Below are positions 1 through 6,221 of a stretch of DNA of 6,683 nt, piece by piece (positions within the stretch are counted from its first letter, which is position 1; each line of letters begins with the position of its first letter). The notes under the pieces were generated by a model. The model made no database searches and was not told the DNA's origin. It was given only the letters and a program-made list of their open reading frames with translations. The translations under genes and the position numbers were made by a program. Source of the DNA: an uncultured Chloroflexota bacterium (GTDB taxonomy: Bacteria; Chloroflexota; Anaerolineae; Aggregatilineales; Phototrophicaceae); assembly GCA_937864975.1 (NCBI GenBank), contig CALMDI010000527.1, positions 1 to 6,683 of the forward strand, written 5' to 3'.

Positions 1-701
1 ACCATCATCCATTCGACGGCGCTGAAATCGCTCGGCTGCAGCCAAAGGAGAAACGCGCCCGCGCCCAGCGCCGTCACCAGCACGTCGGCAAGCTGACCGC
101 TGCCGTTGCTGCGGAACAGCTCGCGCCCGTCCTGCTCCAGAATGAACCGGACGCCGGGGTACGCCATCGCGTAGCGCATGATGACCTGCGCGATCTGGCG
201 CTTTTCGGTGGTTTCGGCTTTGAGGAATTTGAGGCGGGCGGGCGTGTTGTAAAACAGGTTTTCGACCGTGATGACGGTGCCGGTCGGCGCGCCGACCGCG
301 CGCCGCTGCTGCACCGCGCCGCCTTCCAGCCGCAGCATCGTGCCCATCTCCTCGCTTTCGTGCCGCGTGGTGATGGTGATATGGCTGACGGACGCGATAC
401 TGGCGAGCGCCTCGCCGCGGAAGCCAAGCGTCCGAATTTGCGACAGGTCATCCACCGAGCGGAGCTTGCTGGTCGCGTGGCGCGCGAACGCGACTTCCAC
501 CTCGTCGGCGCGAATGCCGCTGCCGTCGTCGCTGATGCGAATCATGCGGCGTCCATCGCCGGTCACGGAAACGCGGATATTTTTCGCCCCGGCGTCGAGC
601 GCATTTTCCAGCATCTCCTTCACGGACGATGACGGTCGCTCGACCACCTCTCCCGCCGCGATCTGCGCGACGACCTGATCCGGCAAAATATGGATTGGCA
701 T
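1..701 (-). CDS. mutL: DNA mismatch repair protein MutL, N-terminal part (runs off the window edge)
   Basis: MutL links MutS mismatch recognition to downstream strand incision; its N-terminal half is a GHKL-type ATPase that dimerises when ATP binds. The 233 codons visible here start MPIHILPDQVVAQIAAGEVV and show the family signatures in order: catalytic Glu29, the Mg/ATP-binding Asn33 within ENALDAGA (32-39), DDGSGI (58-63), HATSK (75-79), GFRGEAL (93-99) and FYNTPARLKFLK (150-161). They align almost without gaps to the E. coli MutL N-terminus as remembered. No stop occurs in this frame, so the gene continues beyond position 1; the transducer domain is only begun and the C-terminal dimerisation/endonuclease domain is not seen. 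The ATG at 701 was chosen because GGAAG (708-712) lies 6 nt upstream and the homology starts exactly there. It is divergent from the response regulator gene and preceded by a good promoter. Identification is secure. Confidence 0.96.
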   Translation of the reverse strand, partial: MPIHILPDQVVAQIAAGEVVERPSSSVKEMLENALDAGAKNIRVSVTGDGRRMIRISDDGSGIRADEVEVAFARHATSKLRSVDDLSQIRTLGFRGEALASIASVSHITITTRHESEEMGTMLRLEGGAVQQRRAVGAPTGTVITVENLFYNTPARLKFLKAETTEKRQIAQVIMRYAMAYPGVRFILEQDGRELFRSNGSGQLADVLVTALGAGAFLLWLQPSDFSAVEWMM

Positions 702-707
702 TGCAGA

Positions 708-712
708 CTTCC
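708..712 (-). promoter_or_regulatory. ribosome binding site of mutL
   Basis: GGAAG on the minus strand, 6 nt before the ATG at 701. It supports that start over the out-of-frame ATG 12 nt upstream (712-714), which overlaps the site itself. Confidence 0.6.
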
Positions 713-741
713 ATTGTCACTCGCTGGCGCGAAGTGAACAC

Positions 742-762
742 TTGTGCTAATGACAGGCACAA
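742..762. repeat. inverted repeat TTGTGC-N9-GCACAA next to the mutL -10 box
   Basis: Perfect 6-bp arms (742-747 and 757-762) separated by 9 bp directly abut the mutL -10 hexamer and cover its expected transcription start. The position suits an operator for a dimeric regulator or a small 5' hairpin in the transcript. No known operator consensus was recognised, and arms this short can arise by chance. Confidence 0.35.
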
Positions 763-790
763 ATTATAACGAATTTCGATAATTTTCCAA
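763..790 (-). promoter_or_regulatory. sigma70-like promoter of mutL
   Basis: Read on the minus strand, TTGGAA (785-790, 4 of 6 matches to the -35 consensus) is followed after 16 bp by a perfect TATAAT (763-768). Transcription would start near 755, giving a leader of about 55 nt before the mutL ATG at 701. This is the best promoter-like sequence in the window and it points towards mutL. Confidence 0.6.
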
Positions 791-880
791 GCGCCGCACA
801 AACGTTGCCAGCGGAAGATTGGCGGGTGACGAGAGGGAGAGCGGAGGGAAGCCGTTGGGACAAAGCGTTAAGAACTTTGC

Positions 881-909
881 TTGCAGCCGTATTTTTTCCA
901 TGCTAGACT
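881..909 (+). promoter_or_regulatory. possible promoter of the response regulator gene
   Basis: TTGCAG (881-886, 3 of 6 -35 matches), a 17-bp spacer and TAGACT (904-909, 4 of 6 -10 matches) would give a start near 916 and a leader of about 37 nt. The boxes are weak; a second weak -10-like TAATAT lies at 917-922. Apart from the mutL promoter and its inverted repeat, nothing else was recognised in the 251-bp divergent region 702-952. Confidence 0.3.
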
Positions 910-952
910 GAATTTGTAATATGTCCGAGTATTCACCTGTGTGGTGGCTCCT

Positions 953-2116
953 ATGCCCGAAAAAATCCTGGTTGTCGACGACGATATTGACAGTCTGAAA
1001 CTCATCGGTCTAATGCTTCAGCGGCAGGGCTATGAGGTCAGCGCGGCAAACGCGGGTCTGCAAGCGATCATGAAAGCCGCCGCCGAGCATCCTGACCTGA
1101 TCATCCTCGACGTGATGATGCCGGACATGAACGGGTATGAGGTGTGCAAGCGGCTGCGGAACAACGCGGACACGCAGAACATCCCGATCATCATGTTCAC
1201 CGCGAAAACGATGATCGACGATAAGGTGGCTGGCTTCGAGGCGGGCGCGGACGATTATCTGACCAAGCCAACGCACCCGGCGGAACTGGCGTCGCGCGTG
1301 CGCGCCATTCTCTCGCGCCGCCCCACGCAAAAGAAATCCGATAATCAACGCGGCGCGGCAATTGGCATCGTCGGCGCGAAAGGCGGCGTCGGCGCGACCA
1401 CCATCGCGCTGAATTTTGCCGCCGCGCGCGTGCTGGCGGGCGAGCACCCCGTCGTGGCGGATTTCCGGCTCGGCAGCGGCAGCATGGGCTTGTTCATGGG
1501 GCTGGATCGCAGCCACGGCACGGCTACGCTGCTTGCCAAGCCTGCCGCCGACCTGCGACCGCGCACCGTCGAGGACGAACTGGCGACGCATCCCTCCGGG
1601 CTGCGTCTGCTGCTGACGTCGACCAGTATTAAAGAGGCGCAGTTTAGCTATCCGGTCGAAACCGCGATCAACCTGATCCAGCAGCTTCGCACGCTGGGAC
1701 GCCCGACAGTCTTCGACCTGGGCACCAGCCTGACGCCGAACGTCACGCGGCTTCAGCGCGAAATGGACATGCTGATTCTGGTGGTCGAGCCGCTGCGCGT
1801 GAGCCTGTCGATGGCGCGTGAGCTTCTTCCGCAGCTCGAGGCGGCGCGCACAACGCCGGGGCGCATTCACGTGGTCGTCGTCAACCGCGCCCAGTCGGGA
1901 ATGCAGACGCCATGGCATGAAGTCGAACAAATTCTGGGTCAGGAAATTCGGGCGATCATCTCGTCCGCGCCTGATCTCACGTTTCAGGCGATGCAGGCGA
2001 ATACGCCGATGGTCTTGCACCAGCCGAACGCCATCGTGTCCAGTCAGATTATCAAACTGGCGGAAGACCTGAGCGCGCGCGTTCCGGCGCCGGTCGATAA
2101 CCAGGTGGCAATTTAG
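953..2116 (+). CDS. response regulator: receiver domain fused to a degenerate ParA/MinD/CpaE-like ATPase
   Basis: A 387-residue soluble two-domain protein. Residues 1-122 form a CheY-like receiver with every key residue present: acidic D9/D10/D11, phosphoacceptor D53 in LDVMMPDMNG, switch T83 and K105 in DDYLTKP. A short linker leads to a MinD/ParA-type P-loop domain (about 135-375). Its deviant Walker A is GAKGGVGATT (141-150): signature K143 is kept but the P-loop Lys is Ala148. The switch-I stretch reads ADFRLG (169-174), with Arg172 where MinD has the second Asp of DFDIG; a Walker-B-like VFDLG carries D255. The architecture matches CpaE/TadZ proteins, which position the Flp pilus machinery, but no tad genes adjoin it here. 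ATG 953 was preferred, with GGTGG at 943-947, because the homology starts there; in-frame GTG codons at 941 and 944 are alternatives. A histidine kinase follows 151 bp downstream. The domain call is firm; the pathway is unknown. Confidence 0.9.
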   Translation: MPEKILVVDDDIDSLKLIGLMLQRQGYEVSAANAGLQAIMKAAAEHPDLIILDVMMPDMNGYEVCKRLRNNADTQNIPIIMFTAKTMIDDKVAGFEAGADDYLTKPTHPAELASRVRAILSRRPTQKKSDNQRGAAIGIVGAKGGVGATTIALNFAAARVLAGEHPVVADFRLGSGSMGLFMGLDRSHGTATLLAKPAADLRPRTVEDELATHPSGLRLLLTSTSIKEAQFSYPVETAINLIQQLRTLGRPTVFDLGTSLTPNVTRLQREMDMLILVVEPLRVSLSMARELLPQLEAARTTPGRIHVVVVNRAQSGMQTPWHEVEQILGQEIRAIISSAPDLTFQAMQANTPMVLHQPNAIVSSQIIKLAEDLSARVPAPVDNQVAI

Positions 2117-2191
2117 CGGCGCCGCGCCAGCATACCTGGACAACTGACGGTTGCATGAATAACTTCGCACCGCCCGCACCCCCTTTCCGGC

Positions 2192-2205
2192 TCGTGCGCG
2201 CACGA
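2192..2205. repeat. 14-bp perfect palindrome TCGTGCGCGCACGA
   Basis: A perfect 14-bp palindrome in the spacer between the response regulator and the kinase, about 60 bp before the kinase ATG. It could be an operator or simply GC-rich sequence. It lies 10 bp before the hairpin at 2216-2234, so the two could form successive stems in the transcript. Confidence 0.4.
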
Positions 2206-2215
2206 TGCTGTGTTC

Positions 2216-2245
2216 AGGCTGCCCCGCGCAGCCTTTCTTCTATTT
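2216..2245 (+). terminator. terminator-like hairpin between response regulator and kinase
   Basis: AGGCTG (2216-2221), a 7-nt loop and the exact complement CAGCCT (2229-2234) are followed by the T-rich run TTCTTCTATTT. This fits a weak Rho-independent terminator or attenuator for the upstream gene. The stem is only 6 bp and the T tract is interrupted, so partial read-through into the kinase is likely. No clear promoter was found between the hairpin and the kinase start. Confidence 0.4.
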
Positions 2246-2256
2246 CCGGCATTGTC

Positions 2257-2260
2257 GAGG
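2257..2260 (+). promoter_or_regulatory. ribosome binding site of the histidine kinase gene
   Basis: GAGG lies 7 nt before the ATG at 2268 and decides that start over the in-frame ATG at 2205. The extra 21 residues from 2205 are Cys/Phe-rich and resemble no kinase N-terminus. Confidence 0.5.
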
Positions 2261-2267
2261 CACGTGG

Positions 2268-3494
2268 ATGACTCACATCGCCAGCCCTGCCGGAGCCGAT
2301 CCGTCGCAGTTCGCCCAGCTTCTGGCGCGCTACGAGCGGATCATCGAGATCAGCCAGCAGCTAAATTCGACGCTTGACCAGACGGTGCTGCTGCAAAAGA
2401 TCATCAACGCATCCACCGAGCTGACGAATACGGAAGCCGCGTCGATTCTGCTGATCGAACCGGGGACGGGCGAGCTTCGGTTCGCCTATGCCTCGAACAT
2501 GAAGCCGCATGAACTGGAAGATATCGTCGTGCCCCTCGAAGGCAGCATCGCGGGATGGGTGACGACTCACGGCGAGGCGCGCGTGATTCAGGACGTGCGC
2601 CGCGAACCACAGTTTTTTAGCCAGGTGGACGACACGATCCAGTTTCAGACGCGCAATATCCTCGCCGTGCCTATGCGCGCGCACGACAAGGTCATTGGCA
2701 CGCTGGAAGCGGTCAACAAGCTCAACGGAGCACGCTTTGACGACGAGGACATCAAACTCCTGACGACGCTTGCCAGCCAGGCGGCGATTGCGATTGAGAA
2801 CTCGCGCCTGTTTCAGCAGAGCGATTTTATGTCCGAGATGGTGCATGAACTACGAACGCCGCTCGCCGCGCTCAAGACCAGTACGGTCATGCTGCTGCGC
2901 CCCGACTTACCCGGCGACCGCCGTCAGGATATGCTGGTGACCATGCAGCAGGAGACAGATCGCCTGATTGGCATGACGACCGATTTCCTCGACCTGGCGC
3001 GCTGGGAAAGCGGTCGCGCCCGCCTGCAACGCGAGCCGTTTACGCTGGCAAAGCTGATCGCGGAATGTCTCGACATCGTGCATTCGCAAGGCGACGAACG
3101 GGGAATCACGCTGCGATCACACGTCGAGGATGCCACGATTGACGGCGACCGGGGCAAGATTAAGCAGGTGCTGCTGAACCTGCTGACGAACGCGATCAAA
3201 TACAACCGCGATTACGGTCAGGTGAGCATCAGCGCGGAACGGGCGTGGCACGAGGGGACGCCGTTGATGGAAATCGCGGTGACGGATACGGGCTATGGCA
3301 TTCCGCGGCAGGCGCAGAAGAACCTGTTCCAGAAATTCTACCGCGTGCCCGATACAGCGGGTTACACGCAGGGCACGGGCTTGGGGCTGGCGATTACAAA
3401 GCACATCGTCGAGGCGCACGATGGCGAAATCTGGCTGGAGAGTCAGGAAGGCGCCGGATCGACTTTCCGGCTGACGCTGCCTCTGGAAACGTAA
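2268..3494 (+). CDS. cytoplasmic sensor histidine kinase (GAF-HisKA-HATPase_c)
   Basis: A 408-residue kinase with no signal peptide or membrane segment, so it should sense an intracellular cue. A short N-terminal helix precedes a GAF domain (about 36-180; ends AAIAIENSRLF). The dimerisation/phosphoacceptor domain carries the H-box MVHELRTPLA with phospho-accepting His193. The ATP-binding domain shows the N-box (N304 and N308 in VLLNLLTNAIKY), G1 box DTGYGI (340-345), F-box FQKFYRV (354-360) and G2 box GTGLGL (369-374), so the enzyme looks catalytically complete. The GAF ligand cannot be told from sequence. The only regulator nearby is the receiver-ATPase protein encoded 151 bp upstream on the same strand, which makes that protein the likely phosphotransfer partner; this is inference from position and from its complete receiver. 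The gene ends in TAA, with a convergent aldo/keto reductase downstream. Confidence 0.93.
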   Translation: MTHIASPAGADPSQFAQLLARYERIIEISQQLNSTLDQTVLLQKIINASTELTNTEAASILLIEPGTGELRFAYASNMKPHELEDIVVPLEGSIAGWVTTHGEARVIQDVRREPQFFSQVDDTIQFQTRNILAVPMRAHDKVIGTLEAVNKLNGARFDDEDIKLLTTLASQAAIAIENSRLFQQSDFMSEMVHELRTPLAALKTSTVMLLRPDLPGDRRQDMLVTMQQETDRLIGMTTDFLDLARWESGRARLQREPFTLAKLIAECLDIVHSQGDERGITLRSHVEDATIDGDRGKIKQVLLNLLTNAIKYNRDYGQVSISAERAWHEGTPLMEIAVTDTGYGIPRQAQKNLFQKFYRVPDTAGYTQGTGLGLAITKHIVEAHDGEIWLESQEGAGSTFRLTLPLET

Positions 3495-3512
3495 GCTGGG
3501 CATTCATTGCCC

Positions 3513-3540
3513 GCCGCGTCTCTTGCGTGGTATTTCTATC
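3513..3540 (+). terminator. possible terminator after the histidine kinase
   Basis: GCCGCG (3513-3518) and CGTGGT (3526-3531) can pair through a 7-nt loop with two G-U pairs, followed by the T-rich ATTTCTAT. A second small hairpin, GGGCA-TTCAT-TGCCC (3498-3512), sits just before it. Together they occupy the convergent gap between kinase and reductase (3495-3579), where a terminator is expected, but both stems are weak. Confidence 0.3.
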
Positions 3541-3579
3541 AACATCCAGATTCTGAACTCCTTGCCCGTCTCGCTTTGC

Positions 3580-4575
3580 TCAGCGATTGGTCATCTGCTG
3601 CTGGTCTGCCGGGTACCGATCCCCTTGTATCGCAACTTTTGAAATAGCGCTTTCGATCTCTCGAAGATCGTCGGGCGTAAGTTCCACAGAAATGGCGCCA
3701 AGGTTCTCGTCCAGACGCTCAAGCTTCCGGCTGCCCGGAATAGGGACAATCCAGGGCTTTTGAGCCAGCAGCCAGGCGAGCGCAATCTGCGCCGGTGTCG
3801 CCCCCTTCTGCGCTCCGATCTGGGCAATCAGATCAACAAAGACCTGATTGGCTTTCCGCGCCTCCGGTGTATAGCGCGGGCTCCTGCTGCGGATGTCGGA
3901 GCTGTCGAAGGTCGTGTTTTCGTCGATTGTTCCCGTGAGGAAGCCCCTACCCAGAGGGCTGTAGGGCACGAAACCGATGCCAAGTTCCTCACATGTGGGC
4001 AGTATTTCCGCTTCGGGGTTTCGCCACCACAGCGAGTATTCCGATTGGATTGCCGTGATCGGCTGCACCGCGTGGGCGCGACGGATGGTTTGAGCGCTTG
4101 CCTCGGAAAGTCCGAAGTGCTTCACCTTGCCTGCCTGAATCAGTTCTTTGACGGCTCCTGCCACGTCTTCAATCGGTACGTCCGGGTCAACCCGGTGTTG
4201 ATAGAACAGATCAATCGCTTCGACATTGAGTCGCTTGAGCGATTCGTCGGCAACCTGCCTGATACGCTCTGGACGGCTATTCAGTCCACCAAGATTCGCG
4301 CGTGTGCTAGAGTCAATATTGAACCCGAACTTGGTGGCAATCACCACTTGTCCGCGGAACGAAGAGAGCGCTTCACCAACCAGTTCCTCGTTGGTGAATG
4401 GACCGTAAACTTCAGCCGTATCGAAGAAGGTGATGCCACGGTCAACCGCTGCGTGAAGAAACGCGATCATCGCCTGCTTGTCTCCAACCGGGCTGTCGCC
4501 ATAGCTCATTCGCATACAACCGAGTCCGAGAGCCGAAACTTCCAGATGACTGTTTCCCAGTGTGCGCTTCTGCAT
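3580..4575 (-). CDS. aldo/keto reductase (AKR13/YakC-like)
   Basis: A 331-residue, apparently full-length NAD(P)H-dependent oxidoreductase of the (beta/alpha)8-barrel aldo/keto reductase superfamily, which reduces aldehydes or ketones. The catalytic tetrad is complete: Asp52 and Tyr57 in FDTAEVYG, Lys82 in ATKFG and His127 in YQHRVDP. Cofactor-site signatures include SPLGRGFLTG (206-215) and PGSRKLERLDEN (280-291). The C-terminal end, with QGDRYP, resembles the YakC/AKR13 branch (pyridoxal reductase and perakine reductase relatives); the substrate cannot be read from sequence. ATG 4575 was chosen because AGGA lies about 7 nt upstream and the homology begins at MQKRTLG; a GTG 24 nt further up is less likely. 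It is on the same strand as secF, 69 bp downstream of it, with no obvious functional link. GC looks a little lower than in the kinase (several 60-bp stretches are 50-57%), which may hint at separate acquisition. Confidence 0.93.
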   Translation of the reverse strand: MQKRTLGNSHLEVSALGLGCMRMSYGDSPVGDKQAMIAFLHAAVDRGITFFDTAEVYGPFTNEELVGEALSSFRGQVVIATKFGFNIDSSTRANLGGLNSRPERIRQVADESLKRLNVEAIDLFYQHRVDPDVPIEDVAGAVKELIQAGKVKHFGLSEASAQTIRRAHAVQPITAIQSEYSLWWRNPEAEILPTCEELGIGFVPYSPLGRGFLTGTIDENTTFDSSDIRSRSPRYTPEARKANQVFVDLIAQIGAQKGATPAQIALAWLLAQKPWIVPIPGSRKLERLDENLGAISVELTPDDLREIESAISKVAIQGDRYPADQQQMTNR

Positions 4576-4644
4576 TTTTAATTCCTGTCCTTGACCCACC
4601 TATCACAACCACCCGACTCGCCTATAGGCAGACTCGCCGGGCGT
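4576..4644. other. secF-reductase spacer with short direct repeat and palindrome
   Basis: GACTCGCC occurs at 4615-4622 and again at 4631-4638, and the palindrome GCCTATAGGC (4620-4629) overlaps the first copy. No T tract or good promoter is visible, so transcription of the reductase may be read-through from secF or come from an unrecognised promoter. Confidence 0.3.
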
Positions 4645-5511
4645 TTATGCCTCTGCTTCCACGGGTGTGAGGGGCTTGCGCTTTCCGCGACCGACGAATG
4701 GAAGCTCCCCTTTTTGCCACGCCACGAGCAGCGGCACGGCGATAAAGATCGAAGAATAGGTGCCGGTCAGCAAACCGATAAACAGCGTCGCAATGAACTG
4801 CTTGATCGAGTCGCCGCCGAACAGCAGGATCGCGACCATGATAAAGAAGGCGTTCAACTGCGTCGCCAGCGACCGGTGAATGGTTTCGAGGATGCTGCGG
4901 TTGACAATCGTCTCGTAAGGCTCGCCCAGATGCTTTGGAATGTTCTCACGGATGCGGTCGAACAGGACGATGGTGTCCTGAACCGAGAAGCCGACGACCG
5001 TAAGCACGGCGGTCAGGAACAGCGCGTCGACTTCCCAGCCGAACAGCAGCCCCGCGAGCGACGCGAACGACGCCACGATCAGCACGTCGTGAAGCATGGC
5101 GAGAATCGCGCAGACGCCGTAGCGAAACGCATTGGGTACCTGACGAAACGCGATCAGAATAAAGCCTGTGACCACCAGCGCGGCGACGACGACCGCTACC
5201 ACCGCCGCCTGCGCCACTTCCCGCCCGACGGTCGCCGAAACCTGCTCGACGCGCAAGTTACTCCGATCCACCGGGGCAATCTGATCGAGCGCGTCGATCA
5301 GCTGATTCGTGCTCGACGCATCCGCGAAGGTTGAGCCGCGCACCGACCAGCGATTTTCACCAGCGTCTCCGATGCGCTGAATCTGTGGGTCTTCAATTCC
5401 AAACTGCTCAAACGTCTCGCGAATGCTGGCTTCCGTCGCGCCCGCGCTCTCAAATTCCAGCTCATAGATGCTGCCGCCCTGAAAGTCAATGCTGAGGCGG
5501 AACGGCGCGCC
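4645..5511 (-). CDS. secF: protein translocase subunit SecF, lacking its N-terminus (5'-truncated)
   Basis: SecF partners SecD in the membrane and uses proton motive force to help proteins exported through SecYEG. Homology is continuous for 288 residues from GAPFRLSIDFQGGSIYELEF (the family's GIDFxGG stretch that follows TM1) to the TAA at 4645. It covers the periplasmic domain, then hydrophobic helices at about 99-123 and 132-157, the family motif GFSVQDTIVLFDRIREN (174-190), the NRSILETIHRSLATQLN segment (204-220) and two final helices, ending in a basic tail. What is missing is the start codon and the roughly 35-40 residues with TM1. Upstream of 5511 the frame reads Arg-rich, non-hydrophobic sequence belonging to the neighbouring gene in another frame, with no ATG, GTG or TTG before an in-frame stop near 5683. 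The first usable start is GTG 5343, inside the periplasmic domain, which would not give a working SecF. The upstream neighbour is not secD. Either the gene is broken here or this is a chimeric join. Confidence 0.9.
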   Translation of the reverse strand, partial: GAPFRLSIDFQGGSIYELEFESAGATEASIRETFEQFGIEDPQIQRIGDAGENRWSVRGSTFADASSTNQLIDALDQIAPVDRSNLRVEQVSATVGREVAQAAVVAVVVAALVVTGFILIAFRQVPNAFRYGVCAILAMLHDVLIVASFASLAGLLFGWEVDALFLTAVLTVVGFSVQDTIVLFDRIRENIPKHLGEPYETIVNRSILETIHRSLATQLNAFFIMVAILLFGGDSIKQFIATLFIGLLTGTYSSIFIAVPLLVAWQKGELPFVGRGKRKPLTPVEAEA

Positions 5512-6221
5512 GGTTCGTTGACGATGTGTCCCTGCAGCCAGATGTCCGCCTTGATAAAAGCGCCGACGTAAAGCTGTTCGCCGGCGAGCGTGCGCTGATT
5601 GACCAGAATTTCCAGATTGAAATCGCCGAGGTTCAAATAGATCCAGTACAAATCGCTTCCCGTAAACGGATTGCGCAGCGCGTTAAAAGCGATGACCTCG
5701 CCGCACAGGCTCCAGTAATTTTCGTTTTCGATGATGTTCAGCGCGAGCTCGTCGTAGGATTTCCAGTACGGCAGGGCGTATTGCACGGATAAAACTTCGG
5801 CGCGGTGCGCCAAGCCGCACAGTCCGACCAGCAGGGTGTTCTGCTGAAAGATCGGGGCGTGCACTTCGGTCAGATTTTGCAGCGCGAAAAGAACTTCCTG
5901 CTCGGTGTCTTCGATAAAACCGTGCACGACCGCCTCGCCTTCCTCGTCGAATTCGGTCATGATCCAGGGGCTGATGCGCTGGGCGAAACGGGCGCGAAAA
6001 CCGGGACGGCAGTCGGCATAAAACACCTCGCCGGTCTGCGATTCGTACAAAACCGTCCACACCTCCAGACCTTCGCCGAGCTTCCAGCAGCGCCCGTGAA
6101 GCACGCCGGATTTGCGCGGCAGGCGCGAAACCTCGCCGCGTTTGCCGACGTCTTCCGCCAGGTCGTGAAAGGCGGTTTCGTTCGGAACTTCCAGTCCGAT
6201 GGCTTCAAAAGCGATTTCCAT
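5298..6221 (-). CDS. conserved-looking protein of unknown function; last ~70 residues are secF read out of frame
   Basis: The open frame encodes 307 residues, but only about 1-236 (down to roughly 5514) look like a natural protein: acidic, soluble, balanced composition, Trp/Tyr-rich blocks such as WTVLYESQTGEVFYADCRPGF and DLYWIYLNLGDFNLEILVNQ, and a beta-rich end GAFIKADIWLQGHIVNE that reads like the close of a small barrel. No signal peptide or membrane segment is present. From P237 the composition changes abruptly to Arg/Ala/Ser-rich, and this stretch is exactly the SecF coding sequence in another frame. The true C-terminus is therefore probably at or near the junction, or lost. ATG 6221 overlaps the end of the antitoxin-like gene by 17 bp (6205-6221), suggesting translational coupling. 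The family was not recognised and no function is proposed. Confidence 0.6.
   Translation of the reverse strand: MEIAFEAIGLEVPNETAFHDLAEDVGKRGEVSRLPRKSGVLHGRCWKLGEGLEVWTVLYESQTGEVFYADCRPGFRARFAQRISPWIMTEFDEEGEAVVHGFIEDTEQEVLFALQNLTEVHAPIFQQNTLLVGLCGLAHRAEVLSVQYALPYWKSYDELALNIIENENYWSLCGEVIAFNALRNPFTGSDLYWIYLNLGDFNLEILVNQRTLAGEQLYVGAFIKADIWLQGHIVNEPARRSASALTFRAAASMSWNLRARARRKPAFARRLSSLELKTHRFSASETLVKIAGRCAAQPSRMRRARIS
5505..5525. other. apparent gene-fusion breakpoint (unknown gene / secF)
   Basis: On the minus strand, homology-like sequence of the unknown protein stops around 5511-5520 and SecF homology begins at 5511 in a different frame. No insertion-sequence ends, target duplications or long repeats are visible at the join, which suits a blunt deletion or an assembly join. 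Confidence 0.6.

Noticed and set aside
74..451. 125-residue minus-strand open frame inside mutL
   Set aside because: It is Arg/Ser-rich, out-of-frame reading of mutL, whose own frame carries all family motifs.
736..747. LexA-like GAAC-N4-GTGC element in the mutL leader
   Set aside because: It resembles the Gram-positive-type SOS box GAAC-N4-GTTC but has one mismatch in the core, no flanking consensus, and mutL is not a standard SOS gene.
448..801. 117-residue minus-strand frame starting at the mutL promoter
   Set aside because: It overlaps the mutL start in another frame and its sequence is Arg-rich and of no recognisable family; the true mutL start at 701 has the ribosome binding site and homology.
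2116..2125. GCGGCGCCGC palindrome at the response regulator stop codon
   Set aside because: It has no T tract and is expected in GC-rich sequence, so it was not called a terminator.
1010..2203. 397-residue minus-strand open frame antisense to the response regulator
   Set aside because: Its His/Arg-rich composition is that of an antisense shadow in GC-rich DNA; the plus strand encodes a clear receiver-ATPase protein.
3760..4581. 273-residue plus-strand frame antisense to the reductase
   Set aside because: The minus strand carries the complete catalytic tetrad and full-length family homology, so the plus frame is a shadow.
4591..5334. 247-residue plus-strand frame antisense to secF
   Set aside because: It is Arg/Gln/Asp-rich with no recognisable domain; the minus strand encodes SecF membrane helices and motifs.
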